A stretch of DNA of 64,000 nucleotides, taken from NCBI GenBank assembly GCA_029204225.1, contig CM055095.1, forward strand, positions 65,094,625 to 65,158,624, written 5' to 3'. The DNA is from Diphasiastrum complanatum. Lineage: Eukaryota; Streptophyta; Lycopodiopsida; Lycopodiales; Lycopodiaceae. How positions within the stretch are numbered: the stretch's first letter is position 1; the number at the start of each line of letters is the position of its first letter. The notes below the pieces were generated by a model, which did no database searches, was not told where the DNA came from, and saw only the letters and a list, made by a program, of their open reading frames with translations. Positions 45,733-56,122 of the stretch are shown piece by piece. The translations under genes were made by a program, and so were the position numbers.

Positions 45733-46386
45733 GGAGGAAAGTCACCATATGAAATTTTATATTTGAAGAAACCTAAGGTTGATCACCTTAGAGTTTTTGG
45801 ATGCATATGCTTTGTCCATATTCCCTTGGAAACAAGGAAGAAGGAAGATCCTAGTGCATTCAAAGGGATCATGGTTGGATACTCATCCACCAAGAAGGCC
45901 TATAGAGTCTTTATACTCTCTACTTCTAAGTAGAGATGTTGTCTTTCATGAAGATCAACACTCATCTTTTGAAGAGGCCGAGATCAAGAAATCTATGGAT
46001 GCATCACCAATTATTGATTTTTAAGACAATCATGATGTGATGGGGTCGAGATTTGAATTAGACTCTCCTCGGATTTTCTCACCAAGAAGATCCATGAGAG
46101 ATAGATCCGAGCCTAAGAGGCTCTCATATGTTGACAAAGGCAAACAAGTGGATCTTGATTCCACTAATTATGTTTTTTATGTCTCTCATGAAGAGACAAA
46201 GAATGTACAAGAGGCACTCAATACCAAGGAGTGGTATGATGCCATGAAGCAAGAGTATGATGCATTGATCACCAACAATACTTGGGAGCTTGTGGATCCT
46301 CCATCCAACAAGCATGTGATTGGTTGCAAGTGGGTATTTCGGATCAAGTTCAATCATGATGGCACCATCAACAAGCATAAAGCAAC
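45733..46386 (+). pseudogene. Element D integrase tail to RT start (catalytic core deleted)
   Basis: GGKSPYEILYLKKPKVDHLR follows straight after the zinc domain, so about 0.5 kb with both catalytic Asp and the Glu is gone. Then KGIMVGYSSTKKAYRV, a shift, SPRRSMRDRSEPKRLSYVDK, EYDALITNNTWELVDPPSNK and GCKWVFRIKFNHDGTINKHK. Element G begins at 46392, interrupting RT at the HKARLVAKG motif. Confidence 0.87.
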
Positions 46387-46391
46387 ATTAT

Positions 46392-46621
46392 TGTGAAAAA
46401 TGCAAAATAAGCTTGGTAGAGACCAAAAATCTTGTATATAGATAAACACACATGTGTGGAGCCTGTTCCCACGTGTGAAAATAGTGTACTTGTCATGTAC
46501 CATAATCATATAGGTTGTACATATGATTTAATTCAAGTTCTAGTGGCTAAAAAGGCCAAAAACTAGTTTTCTAGACATATGACACATGGCATCAGTCTAT
46601 TGCTTGCATGAGCCACATCCT
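46392..46621 (+). repeat. 5' LTR of element G, first part
   Basis: Matches 56123-56352. Ends ATCCT (46617-46621), the target site of F. Confidence 0.93.
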
Positions 46622-46928
46622 TGTGAAAAACTCAGATCCAAAAGATGCTAAAGTTTCATAAAGATCTTGGCCATGGAAGTTATGCACATCTAGATTGAAA
46701 AAATGATAGAAATTGTGATGTTAAGCATACTAAACATCAACTAAACATCAAAATCTGATCATAAGCTTCCACAAACAGAAACTTGCTGTCCCTGTCCGTA
46801 CTTCAGAGCCTACAACCTGCATTTCACACGTGTGAAGCCATAGCAACAAAGAAATCACAATTCTAGTGGCTAGAATGCAAGATATGAACAAAAAAGTGAG
46901 AGAGAAGAAGATGGATCTTCAAAGAGCA
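46622..46928 (-). repeat. Truncated 3' LTR of element F
   Basis: Identical to 51213-51519, then joined directly to RNase H sequence at AAAGAGCA. About 346 bp of LTR start are missing. CACACGTGTG at 46825-46834. Confidence 0.92.
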
Positions 46929-49900
46929 AAAATCCAGCAAATGAAGCTCCATAATCATCCTCTTGATCCACACCATCTCCTTTGTGCATGATGTCAAAGC
47001 TTTGTACTCGGCCTCACTAGAAGAAAGTGATATAGTTGCTTGTTTCTTCGACATCCATGAGATAGCTCCATCACCTATGAAAATAGCATGTGCATTTATG
47101 GATTTTCTATCCATAAGGTCTCCTGCAAAATCTGAATCTGAAAAACCAAATAAGTTAGGTGATGAGCCTCTATAAACAATGCCAAAATCTTTTGTTCCCG
47201 AGATGTATCTCAAGATCCTCTTTCCTAGTTTCCAATGTTCTATGCTAGGATCTTGCATGAATTGGCTTAATCTACCAACACAATAAGATAAATCAGGTCT
47301 TGTGATGGTTAGATATATAAGAGAACCTATTAGCTTCCTATAGAGAGTAATGTCCTCGAAGGATCTTTCATTACCTCTTATAGTTAGCTTTACATGTGAT
47401 TCCATAGGTGTATCAATAGGATTTGCATCTACCATATGAAATCTATTGAGAATAGAAATAGCATACTTCTCTTGTGAAATAAAAGTGATTTGAGAAGTTC
47501 TAATTACTTCTATTCCTAAGATATAGCTCAAAAGACCAAGATCATGCACTTCAAATTCCTTTTTTAGTGCTTTCTTGATATCTTCTATATCTTCCTTGTT
47601 CCCTCCACTTAAAATAATGTCATCCACATAAATTAGAAGGATTGTAACATCATTAGCACTAATTCTAAAGTAAAGTGAATGATCATACTCACTCATAGTG
47701 AAGTTTTGAGAAAGTAGAAAAGAGTTAAGCCTAGCATACCAACTCCTTGATGCTTGCTTAAGACCATACAAACTTTTTTGTAGAAAACACACATGATTAG
47801 GCTTGCTATGAGAAACATAGCTCTCGGGTTGCTCCATGTAGACTTCCTCTTCAAGATCACCATTCAAGAAAGCATTAGAAATGTCTAATTGCCAAAGATC
47901 CCATCCATAAAGAGTTGCAAGGGAAATGATTACTCTTATGCTCACCATCTTTGCCACGGGTGCAAAGGTTTCCTCATAGTCAATGCCATGCTCTTGAGCA
48001 TAACCTTTAGCCACCAACCTTGCCTTCAACTTGTTGATAGATCCATCTTGATTTGTCTTTACCTTGAAGATCCATTTGCATCCAATTGCACTTTTGCCCT
48101 TTGGAAGCTCCACCAATCTCCATGTGTTGTTCTTCATAAGTGCTTCAAACTCAAGATCCATTGCTTGGATCCATTCCTCTTTTTGCCTTGCTTCATCTAC
48201 ACATGAAGGTACATCAAAAGAAGTTAGGAAAGCATAGTTGGATCCATCCACCACTTGCTTACCTTTGCCATCATAAGTGAGCCTTGAGGGTTTCACTTTA
48301 TGCCTTGGAGTTCTCCTTGGAATTTGACTTGAAGAGGCTTCTTCAACATCCACATCCAATGTGTCATCAACTCCATTGTCATCAAGCACATTAGTTGCAA
48401 CAACACCATCATCACTTGAAACAACTTTTGGAATGTTACTTTCATCAAAAATGACATCCCTACTTGTGAACACTTTCTTGATTGAAGGAACATAAATCCT
48501 ATATGCTTTGCTTACTTCACTATAACCAACAAAAATGCCCTTTCTTGAAGATGGATCCTCCTTAGTTCTATCATCAAGAGTAATGTTGAAGTAGCAAATG
48601 CATCCAAAAGTTCTTAGAAACTTGACATTAGGCTTCATACCAAACAAAGCTTCAAAAGGGGTTTTTCCTTCCAATACAACACTTGGCCATCTATTGCATA
48701 GGAAATTTGCACACAACAAAGCATCACTCCAAAAAGGTTTAGGAAGATTAGCATTCAATCTCATTGCCTTTGCACTCTCACACAAGGTTCTATTCTTCCT
48801 CTCGGCCACTCCATTTTGTTGTGGTGTTCTTGGACATGTGTACTCCCTCTTGATCCCATGCTCATCGCAAAAGGCTTTGAATTTGTTAGAAATGTATTCA
48901 CCACCATTGTCGCTCCTCAAGCATTTGATTTTGGTTGTAAATTGAGTCTCAATAGCAACTTTGAACTTGACAAACACATCAAACACCTCATCCTTGCTCT
49001 TTAGTAGATAAACCCAACAAAATCTACTAAAATCATCAATGAAAGTTACATACATCTTAGCACCTCCATTGCTAATTGTAGTAACACCATGAATATCCGA
49101 ATGCAAGAGAGAAAAAGGCATCTTAGATCTAGATATAGATCTAGTATATGGCAATCTATGTGATTTAGACAAAGCACATTCTTCACAAACATGATTCAAG
49201 CAAGTAAGAGACTTGGGAAGTCCCCTTACTACCTCCTTTTTGGCTATTACCTCCAAGGCCTTGTAGTTGAGATGTCCCATCCTTTTATGCCATACCTCTT
49301 GAATTGACATTTGTTCATTTGCCATGCATCCAACTTGGTTAGCAACAACACATGCATCAAGCTTGAACAATTTCCCTTGCCTTTTCCCTTTTGCAATGAT
49401 ACTACACCCCTTTTTGATCAAGCAAGCATCACCATCAAACTCAACTTTGAATCCTTTGTCAAGCATTTGGCTTACACTAAGTAAGTTCTTGGTAATGGAT
49501 GGAATGAGCAAAACATCTTTCAATTCTATATTCCTATTTGTAGAAAGTGAAATAGGAATTGTGCCAATCCCCTTGATTGCACACTCACCATCATTTGCGG
49601 TATAGATTACCTTCCTATCACCATCAAATGCCATTAAAGATGAAAAATACTCTTTATGATATGTCATATGAGAAGTGGCTCCACTATCAATCCACCAAGG
49701 ATCAATGTCTCCATGATTAGCCAACAAGCAAGATGACATAACAAAAGCATCATTTGAAAGAAGCTCATCCCCACCCTCATCAATAGTTAGATTGGTTTGC
49801 TTTTCCCCTTGATCCCTCTTTTTCTTAAAACAATCACTAGCAAAATGCCCTTTGACTCCACAATAGAAACATTTTAGCTTAGATCTATCCTTCTTTTTGC

Positions 49901-50603
49901 CAAAAGTAGAGTGCTCACCTTGGTCTTGCCCTTTAGACCAATTGCTTTTACCTTTGCCCTTGAACTTGCCTTTAGAGAACATTGCCTCCTCTTCTCCTCC
50001 TTGAGATGTAGAAGATGCTCCCACTCTTGCTTGCAACCTGAATTCTTCAGCCAACAAGACCTCTTGCAAGTCTCCAACACTTGGTAAACATTTTTGGATA
50101 GCATAACTTTGAACAAGATTAGCATGATCATCCAACAAGCCATTGAGAATCACTTGAACAAGCTCCTCATTATTTATGCCATCATTAATGCATGCTAACT
50201 CATCATTCAATGCTTTAACTCTCAAAACAAAAGCATGTCCACTCTCACTCTTCTTTTGCATACAAGAAAAGATTTGCCTTCTTAAAGTCAACACTCTAGA
50301 AGTAGACTTGGATTCATAAACCTTCTTCAAGGCTTCCCAAGCTTCACTAGATGATGTGCACTTACCAACCTCTTTGATAAGCTCATTTGTCACATTCATC
50401 TTGATCATGTGAAGGGCTTTCTTTGCCCTCTTGTCATACCTTAATTGTTCTTGAGGTGCCAAAGGTCTCTCCTCCACACCTACAACAATATCCATCAACT
50501 CATTCATCTCAAGCAAAGACTCCATCCTTACTTTCCAAGTAGAATAGTTGAGGGAGGTAAGCCTATCATTGCTTTCCAACATGTAGCCTCCATTTGTAGC
50601 CAT
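46863..50603 (-). CDS. gag-pol: Element F gag-pol polyprotein (1246 codons, RNase H end lost)
   Basis: One uninterrupted frame from ATG 50603. Gag at about residues 1-230 (ALHMIKMNVTNELIKEVG); CCHC knuckle 245-258; protease DSG at 306-308; integrase zinc domain His 439 and 444, Cys 473 and 476; catalytic Asp 503, Asp 565, Glu 601 (35 residues between the last two, the usual DD35E); linker to about 820; RT with Asp 907 and YVDD 992-995; RNase H with Asp 1156 and Glu 1197. The third RNase H Asp (in CDN) is absent because the frame runs from residue 1225 into antisense LTR sequence. Gag, protease, integrase and RT look intact. It acts in cytoplasmic virus-like particles; integrase acts in the nucleus. 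Confidence 0.93.
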   Translation of the reverse strand: MATNGGYMLESNDRLTSLNYSTWKVRMESLLEMNELMDIVVGVEERPLAPQEQLRYDKRAKKALHMIKMNVTNELIKEVGKCTSSSEAWEALKKVYESKSTSRVLTLRRQIFSCMQKKSESGHAFVLRVKALNDELACINDGINNEELVQVILNGLLDDHANLVQSYAIQKCLPSVGDLQEVLLAEEFRLQARVGASSTSQGGEEEAMFSKGKFKGKGKSNWSKGQDQGEHSTFGKKKDRSKLKCFYCGVKGHFASDCFKKKRDQGEKQTNLTIDEGGDELLSNDAFVMSSCLLANHGDIDPWWIDSGATSHMTYHKEYFSSLMAFDGDRKVIYTANDGECAIKGIGTIPISLSTNRNIELKDVLLIPSITKNLLSVSQMLDKGFKVEFDGDACLIKKGCSIIAKGKRQGKLFKLDACVVANQVGCMANEQMSIQEVWHKRMGHLNYKALEVIAKKEVVRGLPKSLTCLNHVCEECALSKSHRLPYTRSISRSKMPFSLLHSDIHGVTTISNGGAKMYVTFIDDFSRFCWVYLLKSKDEVFDVFVKFKVAIETQFTTKIKCLRSDNGGEYISNKFKAFCDEHGIKREYTCPRTPQQNGVAERKNRTLCESAKAMRLNANLPKPFWSDALLCANFLCNRWPSVVLEGKTPFEALFGMKPNVKFLRTFGCICYFNITLDDRTKEDPSSRKGIFVGYSEVSKAYRIYVPSIKKVFTSRDVIFDESNIPKVVSSDDGVVATNVLDDNGVDDTLDVDVEEASSSQIPRRTPRHKVKPSRLTYDGKGKQVVDGSNYAFLTSFDVPSCVDEARQKEEWIQAMDLEFEALMKNNTWRLVELPKGKSAIGCKWIFKVKTNQDGSINKLKARLVAKGYAQEHGIDYEETFAPVAKMVSIRVIISLATLYGWDLWQLDISNAFLNGDLEEEVYMEQPESYVSHSKPNHVCFLQKSLYGLKQASRSWYARLNSFLLSQNFTMSEYDHSLYFRISANDVTILLIYVDDIILSGGNKEDIEDIKKALKKEFEVHDLGLLSYILGIEVIRTSQITFISQEKYAISILNRFHMVDANPIDTPMESHVKLTIRGNERSFEDITLYRKLIGSLIYLTITRPDLSYCVGRLSQFMQDPSIEHWKLGKRILRYISGTKDFGIVYRGSSPNLFGFSDSDFAGDLMDRKSINAHAIFIGDGAISWMSKKQATISLSSSEAEYKALTSCTKEMVWIKRMIMELHLLDFCSLKIHLLLSHFFVHILHSSH

Positions 50604-51212
50604 GTTGCAATGATTGATCTCTGATCTTTGACCTGTTCCAATGCACTAAGCACTCTCTTGAATCAACAAATGAAACACAAGAAGAAATCACAAAGATTTG
50701 GAACCTAAAACCTTACTTTTTCTCTCTTTTCCTCACTTTTTCCTCAATTTTAGCCACTAGTTTTATGATTTCTTGATCAAACCAAGACCAAACCTCAATA
50801 TACTTGCTTTTCCCTCACTCCTAAGATTGAAATACACTCTTGAATCATTCAGCAAACTGAAAATCAGAGGGTTACATCAATTTTGAAGTTTTTGACATGA
50901 AGAAGCAAGAAATTGAATCAAAAAACTATATGCTAGAATGGAAAACTAATAGGATCTTGTTGGATCTTGCATCTCCCTCTTTCCAAAACAATTTTTGTCT
51001 CCTTATTCTGATAAGTACAGAGGGAATTCGCCCTACTTCAATTGAAATGCATACAAATGATGTTTTGATCACAAAGATCCAATTTCTACACATAAATCAA
51101 CAAGATTTTTAGCTAGAAACTTGATTGGAATGCTACAAAAGCAAACTCGCCCACAAATCTCTTCTAAATCTGGCAAAACCTGCACATTTGGCCGCCTAAT
51201 GCTCTGATACCA
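50604..51212 (-). other. Leader and primer site of element F
   Basis: GCTCTGATACCA (51201-51212) is the primer site in reverse complement, touching the LTR. The leader of about 600 bp has no gene; the plus-strand open frame at 50897-51112 is chance. Confidence 0.87.
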
Positions 51213-51865
51213 TGTGAAAAACTCAGATCCAAAAGATGCTAAAGTTTCATAAAGATCTTGGCCATGGAAGTTATGCACATCTAGATTGAAAAAATGATAG
51301 AAATTGTGATGTTAAGCATACTAAACATCAACTAAACATCAAAATCTGATCATAAGCTTCCACAAACAGAAACTTGCTGTCCCTGTCCGTACTTCAGAGC
51401 CTACAACCTGCATTTCACACGTGTGAAGCCATAGCAACAAAGAAATCACAATTCTAGTGGCTAGAATGCAAGATATGAACAAAAAAGTGAGAGAGAAGAA
51501 GATGGATCTTCAAAGAGCATAACATTCATTCAATAGAATGAAAATGAGATGTGTACATACTCGTGGAGATGGCTATTTATAGCAGCCATAGTGCCTCTTG
51601 GCCACTTGTCTTATGATAGGCTAAAATTGGGGTCCAATAGGATTCACCCATATACCTAGAAATTTGGTCAAATAGGAATGCACCAAATTATGAGCCAATA
51701 GAAGAGCTCCACACTCGACCTCCTCTAATTAATGTGACCTCAAAAGTAGTGTACACATACTTTGGGCCTCTACATACATGTATGAACCTATCTCTAACTT
51801 TTATTTGGCCATAGGCCTACAAAATCTCAAGTTAGGAAAATACTACTAGTTGACAATTTTTCACA
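51213..51865 (-). repeat. 5' LTR of element F
   Basis: 653 bp. CACACGTGTG at 51416-51425. Minus-strand TATAAATA at 51574-51581 is the likely TATA box, upstream of the palindrome in transcription order. Confidence 0.93.
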
Positions 51866-52471
51866 ATCCATTGGTTAGGTGTCACATCCCATGTGTAGAG
51901 GACAGCTCACATGTGTGGAATAAGCTGAAGTAGACGAATTTTGACTTCTAGAAGATTTTCAAGTAGATCTCCATATAGAAGGAAAATGGACCAAAAGTGC
52001 TCAAAATAGAAGGTTTTGTCCAAGTGTCAGTTTTGCATGATGAATCATCATATGACAAAGCACCTTCACACATGTGGGATCAAAGGGATGATCAGTACCA
52101 CGAGCTCTCACTTATTGTATATATAGAGCCACATTTGGCCATAATCAGTGTGAGACACCAATCTTGGTTTTGGAAGCAATTTTGAGTGATTCTCTCCATT
52201 TGTCTACATTTGTTTTGATTGTTTTGAGGTTATATCAATGTGTACTTGATTTTCAGGTTGGAGTCCATACTCAGACAGTGTTTCACACTTGTGAAACCAG
52301 AAAGTACACCTACCTTCAATTAATGATTGTTCTTGTTAGGATTTTGTGTCTAGAATTGATCTAGATTGATCTTAATCTCAAGTAGATTGATAGATCAAGT
52401 AATCTAACAACCAATCCCTCTTGAGGATCAGATTAGGATCCACTCTTGGTCCTTTTTGTACTTTTTGCACA
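51866..52471 (+). repeat. 5' LTR of element G, second part
   Basis: Matches 56348-56952 with about nine differences. TATATATAG at 52119-52127; the palindrome is CACACTTGTG here (52284-52293) but CACACGTGTG in the 3' LTR. Confidence 0.93.
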
Positions 52472-54147
52472 TGGTATCAGAGCCTAGTACAAGAGGTTTT
52501 GTTGAAATTGATAGGGTTAATCCAAACCAAAGCCAAAATTAGCAAGTTTTGGGAAACTAGTCAAATTTTGTGTAGCGAGTTGGATTTGATAGCTATCCTC
52601 AAAATTTTTGGTTCAAATCTTGTTGTGGGATGTAGGAACCCTTTTCACACGTGTGAGGCCTTACAGCTCTGGTTTTGACTGAAAAATTTCAAAAATTTGT
52701 AGAATTTGACTCACATACCCAATTTGAGTAATTTTTGGTGCAAAATCAAGCATTTTTTTATAGAGAATCTAATTCCTTGATTAGTTCTTGGATTAGATCA
52801 ACCAAAAAATTACATTTGAAGCTTGAATTAGGTGCATTAATTGATTATCTCTGATTTTTTGAGTGCATGTTGAAGTTGAGAGAGATTTTGCTAAAAATCA
52901 TAGATTAAGGAGTGATATGCAAGGTGAGAGGCTGAAATCCATTGCACCATCACTCTAGATTTGTTCAAGAGTGATAGGGTCAAGTATAAAAACATCAATT
53001 TGCTAGAAAACATCCTTGGATCTGTCCTCCAAGTGAAACCTTTGAGAGTTTCTAGTACATATAGAGCATCTATGCAAATCTTTTGTAGAATTTGACATAG
53101 ATTGGCTTCAATTGAGAGTTCTAAAAAACAGATTGAGATCCAAGTCACATTGTTCAACCCTACTCAATTTGTTTGAGTGATTGTAAGGTTTGAAAAGAGT
53201 CATTAAGGTTTCTATGGCAAATGTGTAGAGAGAGATCCAATTTTCTAAGAGTTCCTTCCTTTGTAGAGGGCAAGATCTAGAAGCTCATTTTGTGTTGTTA
53301 TTGGTGGAGAGTTTGTCTCTTCCTAAGTGATCAAATCTTTCTAAGTGGCATTAGCTCTTTGAAGCACAATATCTTAGTGAGAAAAATCACAACTTTTGAT
53401 TTTGAATTTCATTCCAAGTCTTAAAAAGTAGAGTAATTGGTGGAATCCAATAGGAGTGATTGAATTCAATTTGTTGAGAAAAAATGACATAGTATGTATG
53501 AAACTCAAATTAGTTCTATTAAACTTTCTTTGTGAGAGTGTGAGGGTCAATTTGTGATCCCATTTGATGTCTAGAATGAGGAGGAGTCCATATTTGAGTA
53601 TTCATGCATGGTTGAGATCTTTGTGAATCTCTAGTTGTCTAATTTTTTAAGCTTTGTGAAAAATTGGTGGTATAGTTTGTTGTCAAATCAAATCAAGTTC
53701 ATTCTAAATCTCAAGTGTGAGATTATTTGCGTCAAGAGTGAGTCCCAAAGAAGTGATTAAGTTTGATTTTCATGTATTTGAAACAAAACCCATCTTTTGT
53801 TCAAGAATCTCAAGTGTTGGGAGAACTAGTCAAGTGAAAAGGAAAATCTAGGTGTCAATCTTTTTCATATCCATTTCAACTTTCAAAAGAAAGAGCCATT
53901 GGTATTTGATGAGTCCAATATGAGATTGGATCTGATTTCTTTTGTGATTTTATTCAAAGATTGTGTGCTTTTGTCTTAGTGATCAAAGCAAATTTTCCAA
54001 GTGACTAGTCATTAGTGTGAAGATTGATTCTTAGGTTTGTGAGCTAGATCTTTTGTAGATCATTCTAGGTTATTGAAGATGTTCAAATCTAGTCTCTTGA
54101 AAGTCACAAATTACATTTGTAGAATCATATCACAGATTTTTATTCAC
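52472..54147 (+). other. Primer site and long leader of element G
   Basis: TGGTATCAGAGCC at 52472-52484. The following 1.66 kb has stops in all frames and no gene; it carries CACACGTGTG at 52646-52655. It is two to three times as long as the leaders of related elements. Confidence 0.8.
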
Positions 54148-54744
54148 ATGGCATCAATAGGTGGCACCCTATTGAAGGAAAGAAAGGATCCTAAGTACAA
54201 CCTTTGTGGCAAGGGAGGATATATTTTCTCAAGATGATACAAAAAGAAGACCAATCCATCCAAGGAGAACCAAAGCAAGGGGGCCGAGGTGAAGGATGGA
54301 GCTTCAAGTTTGAAATGCAAATACAAGAAGGACAAGTCCAAGGGAAGGTGTTTCCTTTGTGGAAAGGTGAATGAGGCTTGGAGTCTCACAAGGACTTGCA
54401 AGATTTGTCTTCAAGAGTCCATCACAACACATGTCAAATCTTTTGAAATTTTTCATTTGGAAGTGCATTGTTTGGTTCAAGATGCAAAGATAGATGTCAC
54501 TTTCATGAAAGTAACTTGGATTTATTTTATGTCCTTGGAAAGTATTTTGCTTGGAACTTTAAATAAGTTCAAACTTATTGTTATGATCCAAGAGAAATCA
54601 ATCAAGAATAAGGAGCAGCAATCACAAAATGAAAATAGTTTCATTTATGCTATCATGTCAACTTATGAAGAACCATTTTGCTTTGTAGAGATTTTTGTAT
54701 CTCAAAGGTGGATTAAGGCAATACTATTGAGTGTGATGCCTTAA
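54148..54744 (+). pseudogene. Element G first block: gag start, knuckles and integrase relic
   Basis: ATG at 54148 gives MASIGGTLLKERK, the gag start of the lineage, but the capsid is missing and a knuckle-like YNLCGKGGYIFSR follows at once. After TGA near 54235 and a Lys-rich linker a second half-knuckle (CFLCGK) joins VNEAWSLTRTCK, equivalent to the CEACSLSKTHK zinc domain, then SITTHVKSFEIFHLEVH (HSDVH with the first Asp lost). The second Asp and the Glu are absent. STYEEPFCFVEIFVSQRWIK then matches the pre-RT linker of relatives. A heavily shortened, diverged product. Confidence 0.7.
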
Positions 54745-54785
54745 AAGATAGCAAAATATGTTTTCCTTGTAAGCTTACATTAGTT

Positions 54786-55889
54786 TTGAAGTCAAGGAAA
54801 TGGAAATATCTTCATAATGTAGGATCTTTTGGTTTCAATAAGATCATGAATGATGTGTTCCTTCATAAAGATGAAAATTGTAAGTTTTCATTCTTAAAGG
54901 CAAGTTGTAAACTTCTTATGAGAATAAGTGAAGCATCCAAAGTGGACACTTATATCCATAAACAAGTAGTTAGCCTTATTGAGATGGAAATGCCTTTTGA
55001 TTTCAACACCAAAAAAATCATGCCAAGTTGTGGTGATTTTTGGACTTTTGTTTCTAGCATAAGTAATTTTGATAATCATAGGAAGTGCATATTGTGTGGT
55101 CATAGTTGTTCTGATCATTATGAGACATGGAGGTCTCGGATTTCCATCAAGAAGGAGCACCATAAAGAGGATCTTGAAGAATCATCTCAAGGCTCAAGTG
55201 TGCCAAGGATTGAGGAGGAGAGACCTTTTCAAGTTGTGATTCCAAAATGAAACTCAAGAAATATGGTTGATTCCATGTGGATCACATTTCAAGGGAAAGA
55301 GGAGCATATCTCATGTATTATACATCTCATACTTACTTCTCTTATCTCATTTGATAAATCAATTTGCTTTAGTGAGATCATTGCATCTCAAAATTGGAGT
55401 AAAGCCATACTAGTTGAGTATGAAGTCTCTCTTGAGAACATAGATGATGTTCTTAAAAGGTTGACATTGATTTTAAATCAATTAGAAAGCAAATGGTTAT
55501 TTCATCAAATGTATGCTCTTAAGTCATGTAAGAGCAAAAGTGATTTGTTCACTCATAGTTTGAAAATTTGTATTGAGGCAAATTGTAAACTGTTTATGGG
55601 GGTAAGTGAATCATCTTCTAAAGACATTTATCTCCATAATGAAGTATTTAGTCTCATTGGATCTAATATTAACATGGTAAACAAGCATGAAGATATGATG
55701 CAAACACTTTGTTATTATAGCATGCATAGTCTTGCCAATTTGGATAAGTCTAATTCTCTAGATCATGGTAATATGATGTTAGATCTTTGTGATCCTAATA
55801 AGTCAAGAAAAAATCTTTATTTTCTCATGGAGGATCATGCACATGAAAAAGGAGCAAGCCTCAAAGTCAAGCATCTACATGAAATTTGA
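54786..55889 (+). pseudogene. Element G second block: duplicated unknown module
   Basis: Open from 54786 to 55889 except for a TGA near 55248. CKLLMRISEASKVDTYIHKQ (about 54905-54965) is repeated in diverged form as CKLFMGVSESSSKDIYLHNE (about 55590-55640). Each copy is preceded by a pre-RT-like unit: EEPFCFVEIFVSQRWIKAI in the first block and DKSICFSEIIASQNWSKAI at about 55345. I recognise no RT motif and no known domain. The product, if made, is unknown. Confidence 0.55.
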
Positions 55890-56122
55890 AAGGAATCAAT
55901 TTCGAAGATGCTAGGATGGTGCAAAGCTCTCAAGTTCATCAAAGATATCAACATCAAAGAAGCATTATCATGGATATGGTGATTTCAAATCAACATCAAG
56001 CTCATTGGCTGACCTTCGCACCTTTTGTACCAGCAAAGACCAATTTAGCCCATGGAGTCAAGTTCAAGATCATCATGTTTTCCATCAAGCTAGATCTACC
56101 AAGCTAGATTTTTGAGGAGGAG
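55890..56122 (+). other. 3' untranslated end of element G with purine tract
   Basis: A short open frame (55886-56107) resembles no family. GAGGAGGAG at 56114-56122 directly precedes the LTR and is the likely polypurine primer. Confidence 0.65.

Larger units (their letters stand above)
46622..51865 (-). mobile_element. Element F: youngest Ty1/copia element, with one long gag-pol frame
   Basis: A full 5' LTR (51865-51213), primer site, leader, a 1246-codon gag-pol frame and a truncated 3' LTR (46928-46622). ATCCT (46617-46621) and ATCCA (51866-51870) are the target duplication with one change; the uninterrupted site is seen in the G 3' LTR at about 56348-56352. The comparable 307 bp of the two LTRs are identical by eye. 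Confidence 0.93.

Noticed and set aside
52421-52678. Open frame spanning the G LTR end and leader
   Set aside because: It crosses the primer site and LTR boundary and has no family similarity.
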